Source of the DNA: an uncultured Clostridia bacterium | Lineage (GTDB): Bacteria; Bacillota; Clostridia; Oscillospirales; Ruminococcaceae | Assembly: GCA_946498095.1 (NCBI GenBank) | Contig: CAMMMX010000012.1 | Location: 16,342 to 80,341, forward strand | Direction: 5' to 3' | DNA: 64,000 nt | Part shown: one piece after another, positions 34,455-44,013 of the stretch | How the letters are laid out: each line of letters starts with the position of its first letter | How positions within the stretch are numbered: position 1 is the first letter of the stretch | The notes under the pieces: model-generated | Database searches by the model: none | What the model was told of the DNA's origin: nothing | What the model saw: only the letters and a program-made list of their open reading frames with translations | Translations under genes and position numbers: made by a program

Positions 34455-35777
34455 ATGAAAAATGCACGTTATGAGGCTGTTTCCCTGCTTGGCAGGATGG
34501 ACAGGGAGCAAGCTTACTCCAATCTGCTTTTGGATCATTTCCTGCAAACCTGCGGGATGGATGCGCGGGAAAAGGCTTTTCTGTCCACGTTGTTTTATGG
34601 CGTTCTGGAGCGTCGGCTGACACTGGATTATGTCATACGCTGCTACTCGTCGATCCCGATGTATAAGTTATCCACACAGGTGAAAAATATCCTGCGGACG
34701 GCGCTGTATCAGCTTCTCTACCTGGATGTGCCAGAGAATGCTGCGGTGGACGAGGCTGTTAAGCTGACGCGGGTGTTGCGTCAGTCACGTGCGTCAGGGT
34801 ATGTCAACGCTCTGTTGCGCAGTTTCCTCCGCGCGGGGAAAGATATGAAACTGCCTGACGAAAGCGATCCGGTTCGAAACCTGTCGGTGTGTTATTCCTG
34901 CGGGGAGCCATTGGTACGGACGTTTTTATGCGATTATGGCTTCGAAACTGCGAAGAATATTCTGTCCGCCGCCTTGGAAAAGCCGCCTGTAACGGTACGT
35001 GTCAATACGCTGCGTACCGAGCGGGATTCCCTGCAAAAGCGTCTGGCGGAAGAGGGCGTTCCGTCTGCGGTATGTGATGCAGTTGAAGATGCGCTGATAT
35101 GGAAAGGTTCCGGATCGGTAGAGCATCTGGCGACATTTCGTGAGGGTCTGTTCCATGTACAAGACGCCTCGTCCCAGTTGTGTGCACTGGCAGCCGGGCC
35201 TCAAGCCGGTGATACGGTATACGACATTTGTAGCGCGCCAGGGGGAAAGGCCTTTACAATGGCGCAGTATATGAAAGATAGGGGTACTCTGGCAGCGTTT
35301 GATTTATATGAAAGCAGGACGCGTTTGATTGATCAGGGGGCGCAACGGTTGGGCTTGACCTGTCTGACGGCACAGGTGCGCGATGCGCTGCAAGGGAAAC
35401 CGCTTCCTCCGGCCGATGTTGTGCTGTGCGACGTCCCCTGCACAGGGAGCGGTATCCTGCGCAGAAAGCCAGAAATCAAGTATAAGCCGCTGGACACGGT
35501 GCTTTCGTTGGCGCAGACGCAGTATGACATACTTCTGCGTAGCAGCGCATATGTAAAAGCAGGTGGAAGGCTACTATATTCTACATGTTCGATTGATAAA
35601 AGGGAGAATGAGGATGTCGTTCAGCATTTTTTGCAGGAGAATCCGGCATTTGAACTGGATGAACTACCACGGCAATTCGCAAAGTTTCAGCATGCGGGGG
35701 AAGGGTGTGTGACGATCCTCCCTGGCGAACAGGATTGTGACGGTTTCTTTATTGCAATATTGAAAAAGAGGAATTGA
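34455..35777 (+). CDS. rsmB: 16S rRNA (cytosine-967-C5)-methyltransferase RsmB
   Basis: 440 aa. An N-terminal NusB-like RNA-binding domain (REKAFLSTLFYGVLERRLTL) is joined to the NOL1/NOP2/Sun methyltransferase domain. SAM-binding DICSAPGGKAF, the catalytic motif DVPCTGSGILRR and the second cysteine motif YSTCSIDKRENE are intact. It modifies small-subunit rRNA in ribosome maturation. It begins three bases after the metallopeptidase stop and is followed by rlmN. Confidence 0.96.
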   Translation: MKNARYEAVSLLGRMDREQAYSNLLLDHFLQTCGMDAREKAFLSTLFYGVLERRLTLDYVIRCYSSIPMYKLSTQVKNILRTALYQLLYLDVPENAAVDEAVKLTRVLRQSRASGYVNALLRSFLRAGKDMKLPDESDPVRNLSVCYSCGEPLVRTFLCDYGFETAKNILSAALEKPPVTVRVNTLRTERDSLQKRLAEEGVPSAVCDAVEDALIWKGSGSVEHLATFREGLFHVQDASSQLCALAAGPQAGDTVYDICSAPGGKAFTMAQYMKDRGTLAAFDLYESRTRLIDQGAQRLGLTCLTAQVRDALQGKPLPPADVVLCDVPCTGSGILRRKPEIKYKPLDTVLSLAQTQYDILLRSSAYVKAGGRLLYSTCSIDKRENEDVVQHFLQENPAFELDELPRQFAKFQHAGEGCVTILPGEQDCDGFFIAILKKRN

Positions 35778-35786
35778 TGGATTCGG

Positions 35787-36845
35787 ATGTGCAACTACAA
35801 GGATAAACGCGATATTCTATCGATGAGTTTAGCGGAATTGGAGGGTATTTGCGTCCAAAATGGTCAGCAGCGATTCCGTTCGAGGCAGGTATTTCAGTGG
35901 CTGCATCTGCATCACGCTGTCTCCTTTTCGGAGATGACCAATCTGCCTGCACAATTTAGATTGTATCTTGAGGAAAACTTTTACATAAGTTTGCCGAAAA
36001 TCGAGAAAAAACTTGTATCCGCTATCGATCATACGGTAAAATATCTATATCGCCTTGGGGACGGAGAATGTGTCGAATGCGTGATGATGGAGTATCAGCA
36101 CGGCAACAGCCTGTGTGTTTCCACGCAAGTTGGGTGCCGGATGGGGTGTCGTTTTTGTGCGTCTACCATAGCGGGTTTTGTACGGAATCTGACGCCGTCG
36201 GAAATGCTGTCGCAGATTTATACCAGCGAGTTGGACAGCGGACGGGAAGTTTCCAGTATCGTTTTGATGGGAATTGGGGAACCGCTCGATAATTATGAAA
36301 ATGTCTTGCGTTTTTTACACCTTTTGTCTTCTCCGGATGGGCGGAATATGAGCTTGCGGCACGTTTCTCTGTCCACCTGCGGGCTTGTGGCTCAAATTGA
36401 CGCTTTGGCGCGGGAGAAACTCGGTTTGACGCTCTCTGTATCCTTGCATGCGCCGAACGATGCCATTCGTAATACGATGATGCCGGTCAACCGACGTTAT
36501 CCGGTCGCGCAGTTGATGGACGCCTGCCGCCGCTATATTCGGTCAACAGGCCGGCGTATTTCGTTTGAATATGCCATTGTAGCAGGCGTGAACGATTCTC
36601 TAGCGTGTGCGCAGGAGCTTGCGGCGCGTTTGCGAGGGATGCAGTGTCATGTCAATTTGATACCAGTCAATCCCGTGCGTGAGAGGAATTATCGAACATC
36701 ACAGCGCAATGTGATTGAACGTTTTAAAAGGGACTTGGAACAAAGGGGAATCAATGTGACAATTAGGAGAACGCTGGGCGCCGATATTCAGGCTGCCTGC
36801 GGACAGCTGCGAAGAGAAAGGGAAGAAGGGAGTGGTGCAGATTGA
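35787..36845 (+). CDS. rlmN: Dual-specificity 23S rRNA/tRNA adenine-C2 methyltransferase RlmN
   Basis: Radical SAM enzyme methylating A2503 of 23S rRNA and A37 of some tRNAs. The [4Fe-4S] site is CRMGCRFCAST near residue 116; IVLMGIGEPLDN and LSVSLHAPND are the SAM and substrate segments, and the C-terminal TLGADIQAACGQL holds the second catalytic cysteine. 352 aa. The ATG at 35787 has GAGG about 15 nt away, a loose spacing. Its stop overlaps the stp TTG start by four bases. Confidence 0.96.
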   Translation: MCNYKDKRDILSMSLAELEGICVQNGQQRFRSRQVFQWLHLHHAVSFSEMTNLPAQFRLYLEENFYISLPKIEKKLVSAIDHTVKYLYRLGDGECVECVMMEYQHGNSLCVSTQVGCRMGCRFCASTIAGFVRNLTPSEMLSQIYTSELDSGREVSSIVLMGIGEPLDNYENVLRFLHLLSSPDGRNMSLRHVSLSTCGLVAQIDALAREKLGLTLSVSLHAPNDAIRNTMMPVNRRYPVAQLMDACRRYIRSTGRRISFEYAIVAGVNDSLACAQELAARLRGMQCHVNLIPVNPVRERNYRTSQRNVIERFKRDLEQRGINVTIRRTLGADIQAACGQLRREREEGSGAD

Positions 36846-37603
36846 CAGTTGTTGGCAAAAGTCATACGGGGCGCGTGCGTGAGACAAACCAGGATCGTTA
36901 TGGGATTTATAATATTGGCAGATATGCGCTTGCAGTGGTCTGTGATGGAATGGGCGGCGAAAATGCAGGCGATATTGCCAGCGAGGATGCCTTAACTGCA
37001 CTTGAGAAATATGTAGAAGATCATGTGCCGCGTCCCATTCATTTTGATTCTCTCTGCCAAACGGTGGCACGCGGCATCGATGCCGCCAATGCACAGGTGT
37101 ATGCCCGCTCCCAATCAGCGCCGGAATACGAGGGAATGGGAACGACCTGTACCTGTGTCTTGACGGACGGAAAACGCGTCTGTATTTATAATGTAGGCGA
37201 CAGCCGGGCATACTTGATTTCGCCGGAGATTGGTCGGCAGATAACCGTGGATCATACCTACGTCCAGATGCTGGTTGAGCAAGGAAAGTTGGCTCCTGAG
37301 GCGCGCGGGACCCATCCGCGGCGCAACTACTTGATGCGTGCGCTTGGAGTGTCCCGTCAGGTGGAAAAAGACAGCTTTTTTTTCGACATGGAAAAGGATC
37401 ATAATATTTTATTGTGTTCCGATGGGCTTTCCAGTTACTGCTCGGATGATGAAATCTATCATACGGTTCGCTCGTTAGAGCCAACTAAAGCTTGTGAATC
37501 TCTGGTGGAGTTGGCAAATGCACACGGCGGACGTGATAATATAACGGTTGTGATACTGTCACATGGGCCATCAATGAATGGGAGTGAAATGATAAATGGA
37601 TAG
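36842..37603 (+). CDS. stp: PP2C-type protein phosphatase (Stp/PrpC)
   Basis: Metal-dependent Ser/Thr phosphatase that reverses PrkC phosphorylation. Motifs: GRVRETNQDRYG, VVCDGMGGENAGD (metal-binding Asp and Gly), CTCVLTDGKRVCIYNVGDSRAYL, LLCSDGLSSYC and GGRDNITVV. 253 aa. The start is TTG at 36842, in a TTGA overlap with the rlmN stop, with an AGGGAG-like site upstream. It overlaps prkC by 8 bp, keeping kinase and phosphatase production linked. Confidence 0.96.
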   Translation: MTVVGKSHTGRVRETNQDRYGIYNIGRYALAVVCDGMGGENAGDIASEDALTALEKYVEDHVPRPIHFDSLCQTVARGIDAANAQVYARSQSAPEYEGMGTTCTCVLTDGKRVCIYNVGDSRAYLISPEIGRQITVDHTYVQMLVEQGKLAPEARGTHPRRNYLMRALGVSRQVEKDSFFFDMEKDHNILLCSDGLSSYCSDDEIYHTVRSLEPTKACESLVELANAHGGRDNITVVILSHGPSMNGSEMING

Positions 37604-39662
37604 TTGTATCGGCAAGATCCTGGACCAACGCTTTCAGTTGAACGAATGCATTGGCAAAGGCGGTATGGCCAACGTATACAAAGCAACAGACCTGACGACT
37701 GGCCAGACGGTAGCCGTCAAGGTTTTGCGCAGTGAATTCGCAGATAATGAAGAATTTCTGCGCCGTTTTCGCAATGAATCCAAAGCGATAGCCAGCCTGA
37801 ACCATCCAAATATTGTTCGTGTCGTTGATATCGGTAATGCTGATGGAATGGAATACATCGCAATGGAGTATGTCAACGGTATTACACTGAAGGATTATAT
37901 GGAGCAACAGGGTGCTTTGCGTTGGAAGGATGCGGTCCATTTCACCGTACAGATCCTCCGTGCGTTGCAACATGCGCATGAGCATGGCATCATCCACAGG
38001 GACGTCAAGCCGCAGAATATTATGCTTTTGTCCGATGGTACCATCAAAATGATGGACTTCGGCATCGCTGGTTTTGCGCGTGAGGAGATTGAGCCTAAAA
38101 CCAATAAGGCGATTGGTTCCGTGCATTATATCAGTCCAGAGCAGGCCCAGGGTGGGCTGACCGACGCAAAGGGAGACGTGTATTCCGTTGGCGTAATGTT
38201 GTATGAGATGCTGACAGGTGTCAAGCCGTTTGACGGAGAGGATCCGGTGGAAATCGCTTTAATGCACATACAGACGCCGCCACGTCGTCCCAGTGAAATC
38301 AATGATTCCATCCCGGACGGGTTGGAAGTGATTACCATGAAAGCGATGCAGAAGAATCCACAGGCGCGTTATAAGTCGGCGGAGGAAATGCTGGCCGATA
38401 TCGATGAGTTTAAGCATAACCCCAGTATTGTGTTTGAATATGAGTATATGACGAGCGATGACGCAACGAAATATTTCGATACGGCTCCGGAAGAATCCGA
38501 GGAAGAGGAAGAAGTCGAACAGAAAAAGTCGCCACTGATTCCTATTTTAGTTGCGGTAACGTCAGCGTTTGTCATTGTGGCCGCGATTGTGGTTTTCGTG
38601 ATTTTTATTGGGGGAGATTTCGGTAAAAAGGTCCCGGAAATGAATATGCCCAATTTGTTAGGCATGAATTTCAATGAAGCGAAGGCGAAATACCCGTCGC
38701 TCCAGTTTGAAATAAAAACAAAGGAATTTTCTGATTACGAAAAGGATCAGATATGCTGGCAGGAGGTAGAAGCCGATCGTCCAGTGAAAGAAAATAGTAT
38801 CGTGCGCGTGAATGTGAGTCTTGGTATTAAGACTGTAGCGGTTCCGGATATTGATAACCTGCATATTGATGATGCGAAAACATTGTTGCAGCAGCGGGGA
38901 CTTGAGGTTGACGTTGTGGAGGAGTTTAACTCTGAGGTTACAAAGGATTTTATTATCTCTTATTCTCCGGGTAAGGATGAAGAAGTCGAACCTGGTACGA
39001 TAATTACCGTCGTCGTCAGTTTGGGTGCTCCCCAAGAGAAGATTTCCGTCCCCGGTGTTGTGGGATGGGATAGCGCGAAAGCGGAACGTGAAATTATCTC
39101 CCGTGGCCTGAAATACCACGCAACATTGGTAGATAGCGCGGAAAGGGAAGGAACCGTACTTTCCCAGAGTATTGAGAAGGGCGAACTGGTGGACGAGAAT
39201 ACTTTGATTGAGGTAGAGGTATCCAATGGCAACGCGCCGACCTTCACGCGGACGTTGAGCGTGCCGCTGCCGTCAGGAAAAGATTTGTCCGATTACCGCT
39301 TTACCTGTTATCTGAATGCGACCTCTTACAGTGATTACGCCGATAAGAAAATTGCGTCGAACAGCTCGGCGTGGCAATTAACCCTGAAAGGAAGCGGGAC
39401 AGCAGAGATAACAATTGAAGTAAGGAATACCAAGAATAACAAAAATATGGTTTACGCAAAGTATTCCTTGGACTTTGAGAATGGCCAGGTCGCAGAGATC
39501 ATTCCTCCGGATGATACTGTTTTTGAACAAAACGAGTCGTCATCATCCTCGTCTTCTTCGTCTTCTTCCTCTTCTTCCTCCTCATCATCTTCGTCTTCAC
39601 CATCAACCTCCTCCGATGTCAGCACTTCTTCTGATACGCGGGAGTCCGAGGAGCGGGAATGA
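37596..39662 (+). CDS. prkC: PASTA-domain Ser/Thr protein kinase (PrkC/Stk) with poly-Ser tail
   Basis: 688-residue single-pass membrane kinase that senses muropeptides or lipid II. The cytoplasmic kinase domain (about 1-270) has GKGGMANVYKA, Lys in VAVKVL, HRDVKPQN and MDFGIAG. The membrane helix is near 308-331. Three PASTA repeats follow (about 345-405, 410-475 and 480-545). A further extracytoplasmic region then ends in a run of about 21 serines and an acidic, Ser/Thr-rich tail. The run uses mixed TCN codons, so it is not a simple DNA repeat. Its stop overlaps the rsgA start by four bases. Confidence 0.95.
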   Translation: MDSCIGKILDQRFQLNECIGKGGMANVYKATDLTTGQTVAVKVLRSEFADNEEFLRRFRNESKAIASLNHPNIVRVVDIGNADGMEYIAMEYVNGITLKDYMEQQGALRWKDAVHFTVQILRALQHAHEHGIIHRDVKPQNIMLLSDGTIKMMDFGIAGFAREEIEPKTNKAIGSVHYISPEQAQGGLTDAKGDVYSVGVMLYEMLTGVKPFDGEDPVEIALMHIQTPPRRPSEINDSIPDGLEVITMKAMQKNPQARYKSAEEMLADIDEFKHNPSIVFEYEYMTSDDATKYFDTAPEESEEEEEVEQKKSPLIPILVAVTSAFVIVAAIVVFVIFIGGDFGKKVPEMNMPNLLGMNFNEAKAKYPSLQFEIKTKEFSDYEKDQICWQEVEADRPVKENSIVRVNVSLGIKTVAVPDIDNLHIDDAKTLLQQRGLEVDVVEEFNSEVTKDFIISYSPGKDEEVEPGTIITVVVSLGAPQEKISVPGVVGWDSAKAEREIISRGLKYHATLVDSAEREGTVLSQSIEKGELVDENTLIEVEVSNGNAPTFTRTLSVPLPSGKDLSDYRFTCYLNATSYSDYADKKIASNSSAWQLTLKGSGTAEITIEVRNTKNNKNMVYAKYSLDFENGQVAEIIPPDDTVFEQNESSSSSSSSSSSSSSSSSSSSSPSTSSDVSTSSDTRESEERE

Positions 39663-40555
39663 TGTGGGAAACGGCTGAAAAGATGGGAAGGATCGTCCGC
39701 AGTTTAGGCGGCACATATACCGTAGAAATGCCGGATGGACTGTACCAGTGCCGTGCACGGGGGATTTTTCGTAAAAACGAGATCAAACCTGTCGTCGGTG
39801 ATATGGTATCTATCGAAAGGCTGTCAGAAGGAGAAGGCTTTATCCAGGCGGTCGGGGAGAGAAAAAATCTCTTTATCCGGCCGCCTTTGGCCAATATTGA
39901 CACCATGCTTTTTGTTTTATCTGTGACGCAGCCAGTTCCCAATTTTACGGTCACTGACAAGCTGATTGCGATAGCGGAGTATAAGGGGATTACTCCGGTA
40001 ATCGTCGTTACAAAAGCAGATTTTACAGGTGGGGAAAAGATTGCTCAGATTTACCAAAAAGCAGGCTTTGATGTTTGTATCGTTAACAACGGTACAGGCG
40101 AGGGCGTGGATGATGTAATGCGTCTCATTACAGGAAAAATATGTGCTTTTACAGGAAATTCCGGGGTGGGCAAATCCTCCTTACTGAATAATCTGGATAA
40201 ACAGATTCAGGCGGATACCGGTGAAATCAGTGAAAAGCTGGGCCGGGGACGTCATACGACACGTCATGTGGAGCTCTATCAGCTCGGGCAGGAAACCTAT
40301 ATTGCGGATACGCCAGGTTTTTCCTCGATAGATACCATGCGTTATGACATTATCCGAAAGGATGCGCTGCAGTACTGTTTCCGTGAATTTTCCCCCTATA
40401 TTGGACAGTGCCGCTTTACCGGCTGTTCTCATACAACGGAAAAAGGCTGCGCTGTGTTGCAGGCAATGACCGAAGGAAAAATAGGGGTTACGCGTCATGA
40501 CAGCTATCGAAAGATGTACGAAGAAGCGAAAGCGATCAAGGAATGGGAGCTTTAA
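39659..40555 (+). CDS. rsgA: Ribosome small-subunit-dependent GTPase RsgA
   Basis: Circularly permuted GTPase that helps 30S maturation. An N-terminal OB-fold precedes the GTPase domain with permuted motif order: VVTKADF (G4), FTGNSGVGKSSLLN (G1), then the RHTTRHVEL switch and DTPGFSS (G3). A C-terminal zinc knuckle is present (CRFTGCSHTTEKGC). 298 aa. ATG at 39659 lies in the prkC stop. Phospho-control of RsgA by PrkC-type kinases is known in Bacillus, which fits the operon order. Confidence 0.96.
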   Translation: MMWETAEKMGRIVRSLGGTYTVEMPDGLYQCRARGIFRKNEIKPVVGDMVSIERLSEGEGFIQAVGERKNLFIRPPLANIDTMLFVLSVTQPVPNFTVTDKLIAIAEYKGITPVIVVTKADFTGGEKIAQIYQKAGFDVCIVNNGTGEGVDDVMRLITGKICAFTGNSGVGKSSLLNNLDKQIQADTGEISEKLGRGRHTTRHVELYQLGQETYIADTPGFSSIDTMRYDIIRKDALQYCFREFSPYIGQCRFTGCSHTTEKGCAVLQAMTEGKIGVTRHDSYRKMYEEAKAIKEWEL

Positions 40556-41205
40556 TGGGACGTTTGTGTGTAGTTTTCGCCGGTGGACCGGTGCCTGATC
40601 TAGCCGCGATCCGTAAACATTTTCAGATGCTGCAAGAATCAGAGCCCTATATCGTTTGTGCCGATAGGGGGTATGATACTGCATGCCGCATCGGTGTGCG
40701 TCCTGATTTGATTGTGGGAGATTTTGACTCTTGTGAGACGGTGCCCGAAGGAATCCGTTGTCTTCGCTACCCACCGCAGAAGGATGATACTGATACGCTA
40801 ATTGCTGTGAAAGAAGGCTTTGCCGCCGGTTGCACCGATTTTATCCTATATGGAGCGCTGGGAGGACGTTTGGATCACTCTGCCGCCAATTTTCAAGTTT
40901 TGCGCTGGATTTCACAGTGTGGAGGCAGCGGGAGGATGTTCAGTGCCGATCATCTGGTTCTGACAGTCGATCCTTCCCATCCGTTGCTTCTCTCGAAAAG
41001 TGATTGCGAAGATGCGTATATTTCCGTTTTTGCAGCCTGTCCACAGGCACGCGGTGTGACATTACGGGGTCTGGCTTATGAGGTGGAGGATTTCGTGATG
41101 ACGGACAGTTATCCGATTGGAACGAGTAACCGTCTCGCTTCGGATCAAGCGGAAATTTCCGTTCGGGAAGGGATGCTGTTTGTCGTCATTTCCCGGGAAA
41201 CGTAA
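40555..41205 (+). CDS. thiN: Thiamine diphosphokinase
   Basis: Transfers pyrophosphate from ATP to thiamine to make the TPP cofactor. CADRGYDTACRIGVRPDLIVGDFDS (with the conserved Asp-rich site), PPQKDDTDTLIAVKEG and LYGALGGRLDHSAAN are the family motifs. About 216 aa. The start is ATG at 40555, sharing one base with the rsgA stop (TAATG); an ATG at 40543 is also in frame. It ends the plus-strand run; a bidirectional terminator follows. Confidence 0.95.
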   Translation: MGRLCVVFAGGPVPDLAAIRKHFQMLQESEPYIVCADRGYDTACRIGVRPDLIVGDFDSCETVPEGIRCLRYPPQKDDTDTLIAVKEGFAAGCTDFILYGALGGRLDHSAANFQVLRWISQCGGSGRMFSADHLVLTVDPSHPLLLSKSDCEDAYISVFAACPQARGVTLRGLAYEVEDFVMTDSYPIGTSNRLASDQAEISVREGMLFVVISRET

Positions 41206-41241
41206 AGTTTGTCGTGTTCGATGATGCAATTGATAAAGAAA

Positions 41242-41270
41242 AAGGCCAGTGCTTGACAAACACTGGCCTT
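41242..41270. terminator. Bidirectional terminator after thiN and after the histidine kinase gene
   Basis: AAGGCCAGTG (41242-41251) pairs perfectly with CACTGGCCTT (41261-41270). T5 follows on the minus strand and CTTTT after a short gap on the plus strand. Confidence 0.88.
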
Positions 41271-41276
41271 GAACTT

Positions 41277-42164
41277 TTATGGAAATTCTACCGTGATGGA
41301 AATTCGGTTTTCCTGATAATCTGCTTGGATGCTTCCGCCCAGACGCTGGGTCAATAACCTTGCAATCGAAAGCCCCAGCCCGGTGGAGTTTCGTCCGCTT
41401 TCCACCGTATAGAAACGATCAAAAAGTTTTCCCGCGGTTACTGACGTAAGTCCCCTTGCTGTATTTGAAAAGATAACCCGTCCCGCTCCATCCATCTGGA
41501 CGGTCAAGTCCCCGTCACTGTACTTAAGCGCGTTGCTGATGATATTACTGAAGATCCGGCTGACGGCAGTGGGATCCAAAAAGCGTTCCACAGGCTGATC
41601 CGTTATGTGAATTTGGGGAAGGATGTTCTTTTTCCGCATCACCCCGTAAAACGAAAGCAGACTTTCTTCCAAAGCTCTGCGCAAATCCATCTGAATTCTT
41701 TCCGACTCCTTGACCGTGTTGACGATGGAATAACGAAATAGTTCTTCTGTCAGCTGACGTAGAGCCTCGGTACGGTTTTCGATGATGGACAAGTACCGCG
41801 CGACAGTTTCTGATTTTTCTTCTTGCTTCAGCAGTTCCAAGTAACCGAGGATGGCTGTCAAAGGCGTTCGCAGATCATGAGAGATATTAGCGACAGCTTC
41901 CTTCAATTCCAAGTCACCTTGCTGAAACCGGTGCCGTTCCTGTCGCAGCTTTTTGAGCTGGTCGTTGATGCCGGCAGCAAGCCTTTTCATATACGGATCA
42001 TGGCCGGAAATGTCAATGAGGGTGTTCGTTTCACTGGAAAGCCGCTCGAGTAACTTCTCCTGGATTTCCCGTGCAGATTTGCGCATCAGGTACACTTTTC
42101 CCAAAAGTCCCACAACGACACAGAGTAAAACGGCGATAATCATCCATAACCAAAATTCCATCAT
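41277..42164 (-). CDS. Sensor histidine kinase of the ABC-2 exporter module
   Basis: 295 aa. A single membrane helix (about residues 5-25) is followed by a HAMP-like linker, the dimerisation box NISHDLRTPLTAILGYLELL with the phospho-His, and the HATPase domain (NIISNALKYSDG, and GLGLSIARLL as the G-box). No sizeable extracellular sensor is present, so it probably senses through its helix or the transporter next door. It ends the minus-strand unit response regulator, ATPase, permease, kinase, as in lantibiotic-immunity style loci. Confidence 0.9.
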   Translation of the reverse strand: MMEFWLWMIIAVLLCVVVGLLGKVYLMRKSAREIQEKLLERLSSETNTLIDISGHDPYMKRLAAGINDQLKKLRQERHRFQQGDLELKEAVANISHDLRTPLTAILGYLELLKQEEKSETVARYLSIIENRTEALRQLTEELFRYSIVNTVKESERIQMDLRRALEESLLSFYGVMRKKNILPQIHITDQPVERFLDPTAVSRIFSNIISNALKYSDGDLTVQMDGAGRVIFSNTARGLTSVTAGKLFDRFYTVESGRNSTGLGLSIARLLTQRLGGSIQADYQENRISITVEFP

Positions 42165-42185
42165 TTCACCTTGATTTCAGCTCTC

Positions 42186-43019
42186 TTATTTGAGATCCTT
42201 ACGTCGGAAAAAAAGAATCCCTAGCCCCGTCGTAGAGACCGTAATGACAGAGGAATATAATATCAGACGCCAGGGGTGCTCAACGGATTGATTGGATAGC
42301 TGTGTTGCCTGTCCGCCGGGCAGAAAGTCGTAAAGAAATTCGTATATCCTGCGTTGCGTCCCCCGTAGATAATTGGGATTTGGCTGGGCTTCTTCCGTGA
42401 TGGTCTCACCTGTGTCATCTGTATAAGAATAGCCTTCAAATATTTCTGGCTCATTCAGCCGCGCATAGATGTATGTGCCTGCAAACAATAGGAGGAATGC
42501 TCCAAGGATGCTGAGGACGGCTACCAGCGCTTTGCTTTGATTAAGCAAAGCCAGCATGGTAAAAAGCGCAGAAAACGCTATGGAAAGAGAGAATGCGGTC
42601 AGCGTCAGGATGCAAACCCATTTGAGATCCATTTGAAAAAAGCCAAGCAGTGGAATGCCTATCGCTAAAATAGACGCCAGATATGCCAGACACATGAGTA
42701 GGCCGGCAACCACGCATACAACCAAGTAGGATAGGTAAACTGAAATACGGCTATGTCCTACGATCAGTTTATTGCGGATGGTTCCATCGCTGTACTCCGT
42801 TCCCACAAAGAGGCTGCAAAAGACAGCGAGCAGGACGCCGATAAATGTAGTATAGATCATGAGGCTATTGTCCAGATAGATGGGGAATCCGTATTTCCTC
42901 ACTGTCATATAGTACGTTAAGACTGTGAAGGATCCGAAAGCAAACAGGAAAGCCATACAAATCCAGAAGATTTTGGAGCGTTTCAGCCGATCAAAGTTGG
43001 CGGATAATAGTTTACTCAT
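42186..43019 (-). CDS. ABC-2 type transporter permease
   Basis: 277-residue permease with about six hydrophobic segments. MSKLLSANFDRLKRSKIFW starts the first cytoplasmic stretch, and FCSLFVGTEYSDGTIRNKL is the conserved ABC-2 coupling motif. An extracytoplasmic loop holds the Glu/Thr-rich DDTGETITEEAQ. ATG at 43019 overlaps the ATPase stop by 8 bp. It matches the LanE/BcrB class of self-protection or peptide-export permeases. Substrate unknown. Confidence 0.88.
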   Translation of the reverse strand: MSKLLSANFDRLKRSKIFWICMAFLFAFGSFTVLTYYMTVRKYGFPIYLDNSLMIYTTFIGVLLAVFCSLFVGTEYSDGTIRNKLIVGHSRISVYLSYLVVCVVAGLLMCLAYLASILAIGIPLLGFFQMDLKWVCILTLTAFSLSIAFSALFTMLALLNQSKALVAVLSILGAFLLLFAGTYIYARLNEPEIFEGYSYTDDTGETITEEAQPNPNYLRGTQRRIYEFLYDFLPGGQATQLSNQSVEHPWRLILYSSVITVSTTGLGILFFRRKDLK

Positions 43020-43926
43020 GGCTTCCACCTCCCAGCAAGCTGACATAATAACTTTCCAGACTTTCCTCCCGTTCCTGCATCGACAGCAATTCGCAATTCT
43101 CTTTGACCAAGTCCATCGCCAGTTGTGTGACGCTTACTTTCCCATAGATATCCGCGTTTGTGTCAGAAAGGATATTGTATTCCAGCCCGATGCTGTCCAG
43201 TACACGGGCTAATGCTTTGGTATCGGACACTTCTACCCGCAGGCATTTTTGGCATGCTGCTTCCAGTTCTTCCGCGCTGATTTCCTTGATCATATGTCCA
43301 CCGTCAATAAAGCCGTAATGCGTTGCCAAACGCGATAGCTCATCCAAGATATGGCTGGAAATCAGTACGGTAATTTGCCGTTCGCGGTTGAGCTTTAAAA
43401 TCAGCTCACGCATCTCTATGATTCCATAAGGGTCCAACCCGTTGATTGGCTCGTCCAGGATCAGAAAATCCGGATCGGATGCGAGGGCGATTGCAATCCC
43501 CAGACGTTGACGCATCCCCAGAGAAAAATTCTTGGCTTTTTTCTTTCCAGCCGATTCTAGGCCTACCAGTTCGAGCAAGGCTGGAATCCCGTCAAAAGAG
43601 GGCATCCCCAACACGCGGTACTGCTCTTTCAGATTGTCCGTTGCCGTCATGTCCAGATAGATCGAGGGCGTTTCGACCACGCCGCTCATGCGCCTGCGGG
43701 ATTTGAAGATTTCCCTTTTATTGTGCTCAATACCATATAGGGTGTACCTGCCTGAGGTCGGTTGTTGCAATCCGCAGATGAGCCGGATTAACGTGGTTTT
43801 TCCGGATCCGTTTCTTCCTACGAAACCGTAAATAGCTCCTTTCGGGACGTGCATGGAAAGTCCGCTTAGAGCCTGAAAATTTCCATACCGCTTTATGAGC
43901 GAGTCGGTGGTCAGAATGTATTCCAC
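43012..43926 (-). CDS. ABC transporter ATP-binding protein (LanF/BcrA-like)
   Basis: 304 aa. Walker A is GRNGSGKTT, the signature is FSLGMRQRLG, Walker B is FLILDEPINGLDP and the H-loop SSHILDEL. A C-terminal extension of about 90 residues is typical of BcrA/LanF ATPases. The start is GTG at 43926 with AGGAGG 8 nt upstream. It pairs with the permease just downstream and belongs to the two-component unit. Confidence 0.93.
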   Translation of the reverse strand: MEYILTTDSLIKRYGNFQALSGLSMHVPKGAIYGFVGRNGSGKTTLIRLICGLQQPTSGRYTLYGIEHNKREIFKSRRRMSGVVETPSIYLDMTATDNLKEQYRVLGMPSFDGIPALLELVGLESAGKKKAKNFSLGMRQRLGIAIALASDPDFLILDEPINGLDPYGIIEMRELILKLNRERQITVLISSHILDELSRLATHYGFIDGGHMIKEISAEELEAACQKCLRVEVSDTKALARVLDSIGLEYNILSDTNADIYGKVSVTQLAMDLVKENCELLSMQEREESLESYYVSLLGGGSHE

Positions 43927-44013
43927 AAAAATACCTCCTTGTTTTGATATCCATAGTTTACCGCATCCTCGTAAAGCGTTCGGTTAAGGAAAGGGTTAAG
44001 AAATAGGAAAGAT

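Noticed and set aside
39535..39600. Poly-serine coding run as a phase-variable microsatellite
   Set aside because: The codons are mixed TCA/TCC/TCG/TCT with no uniform short DNA unit, so slippage is unlikely.
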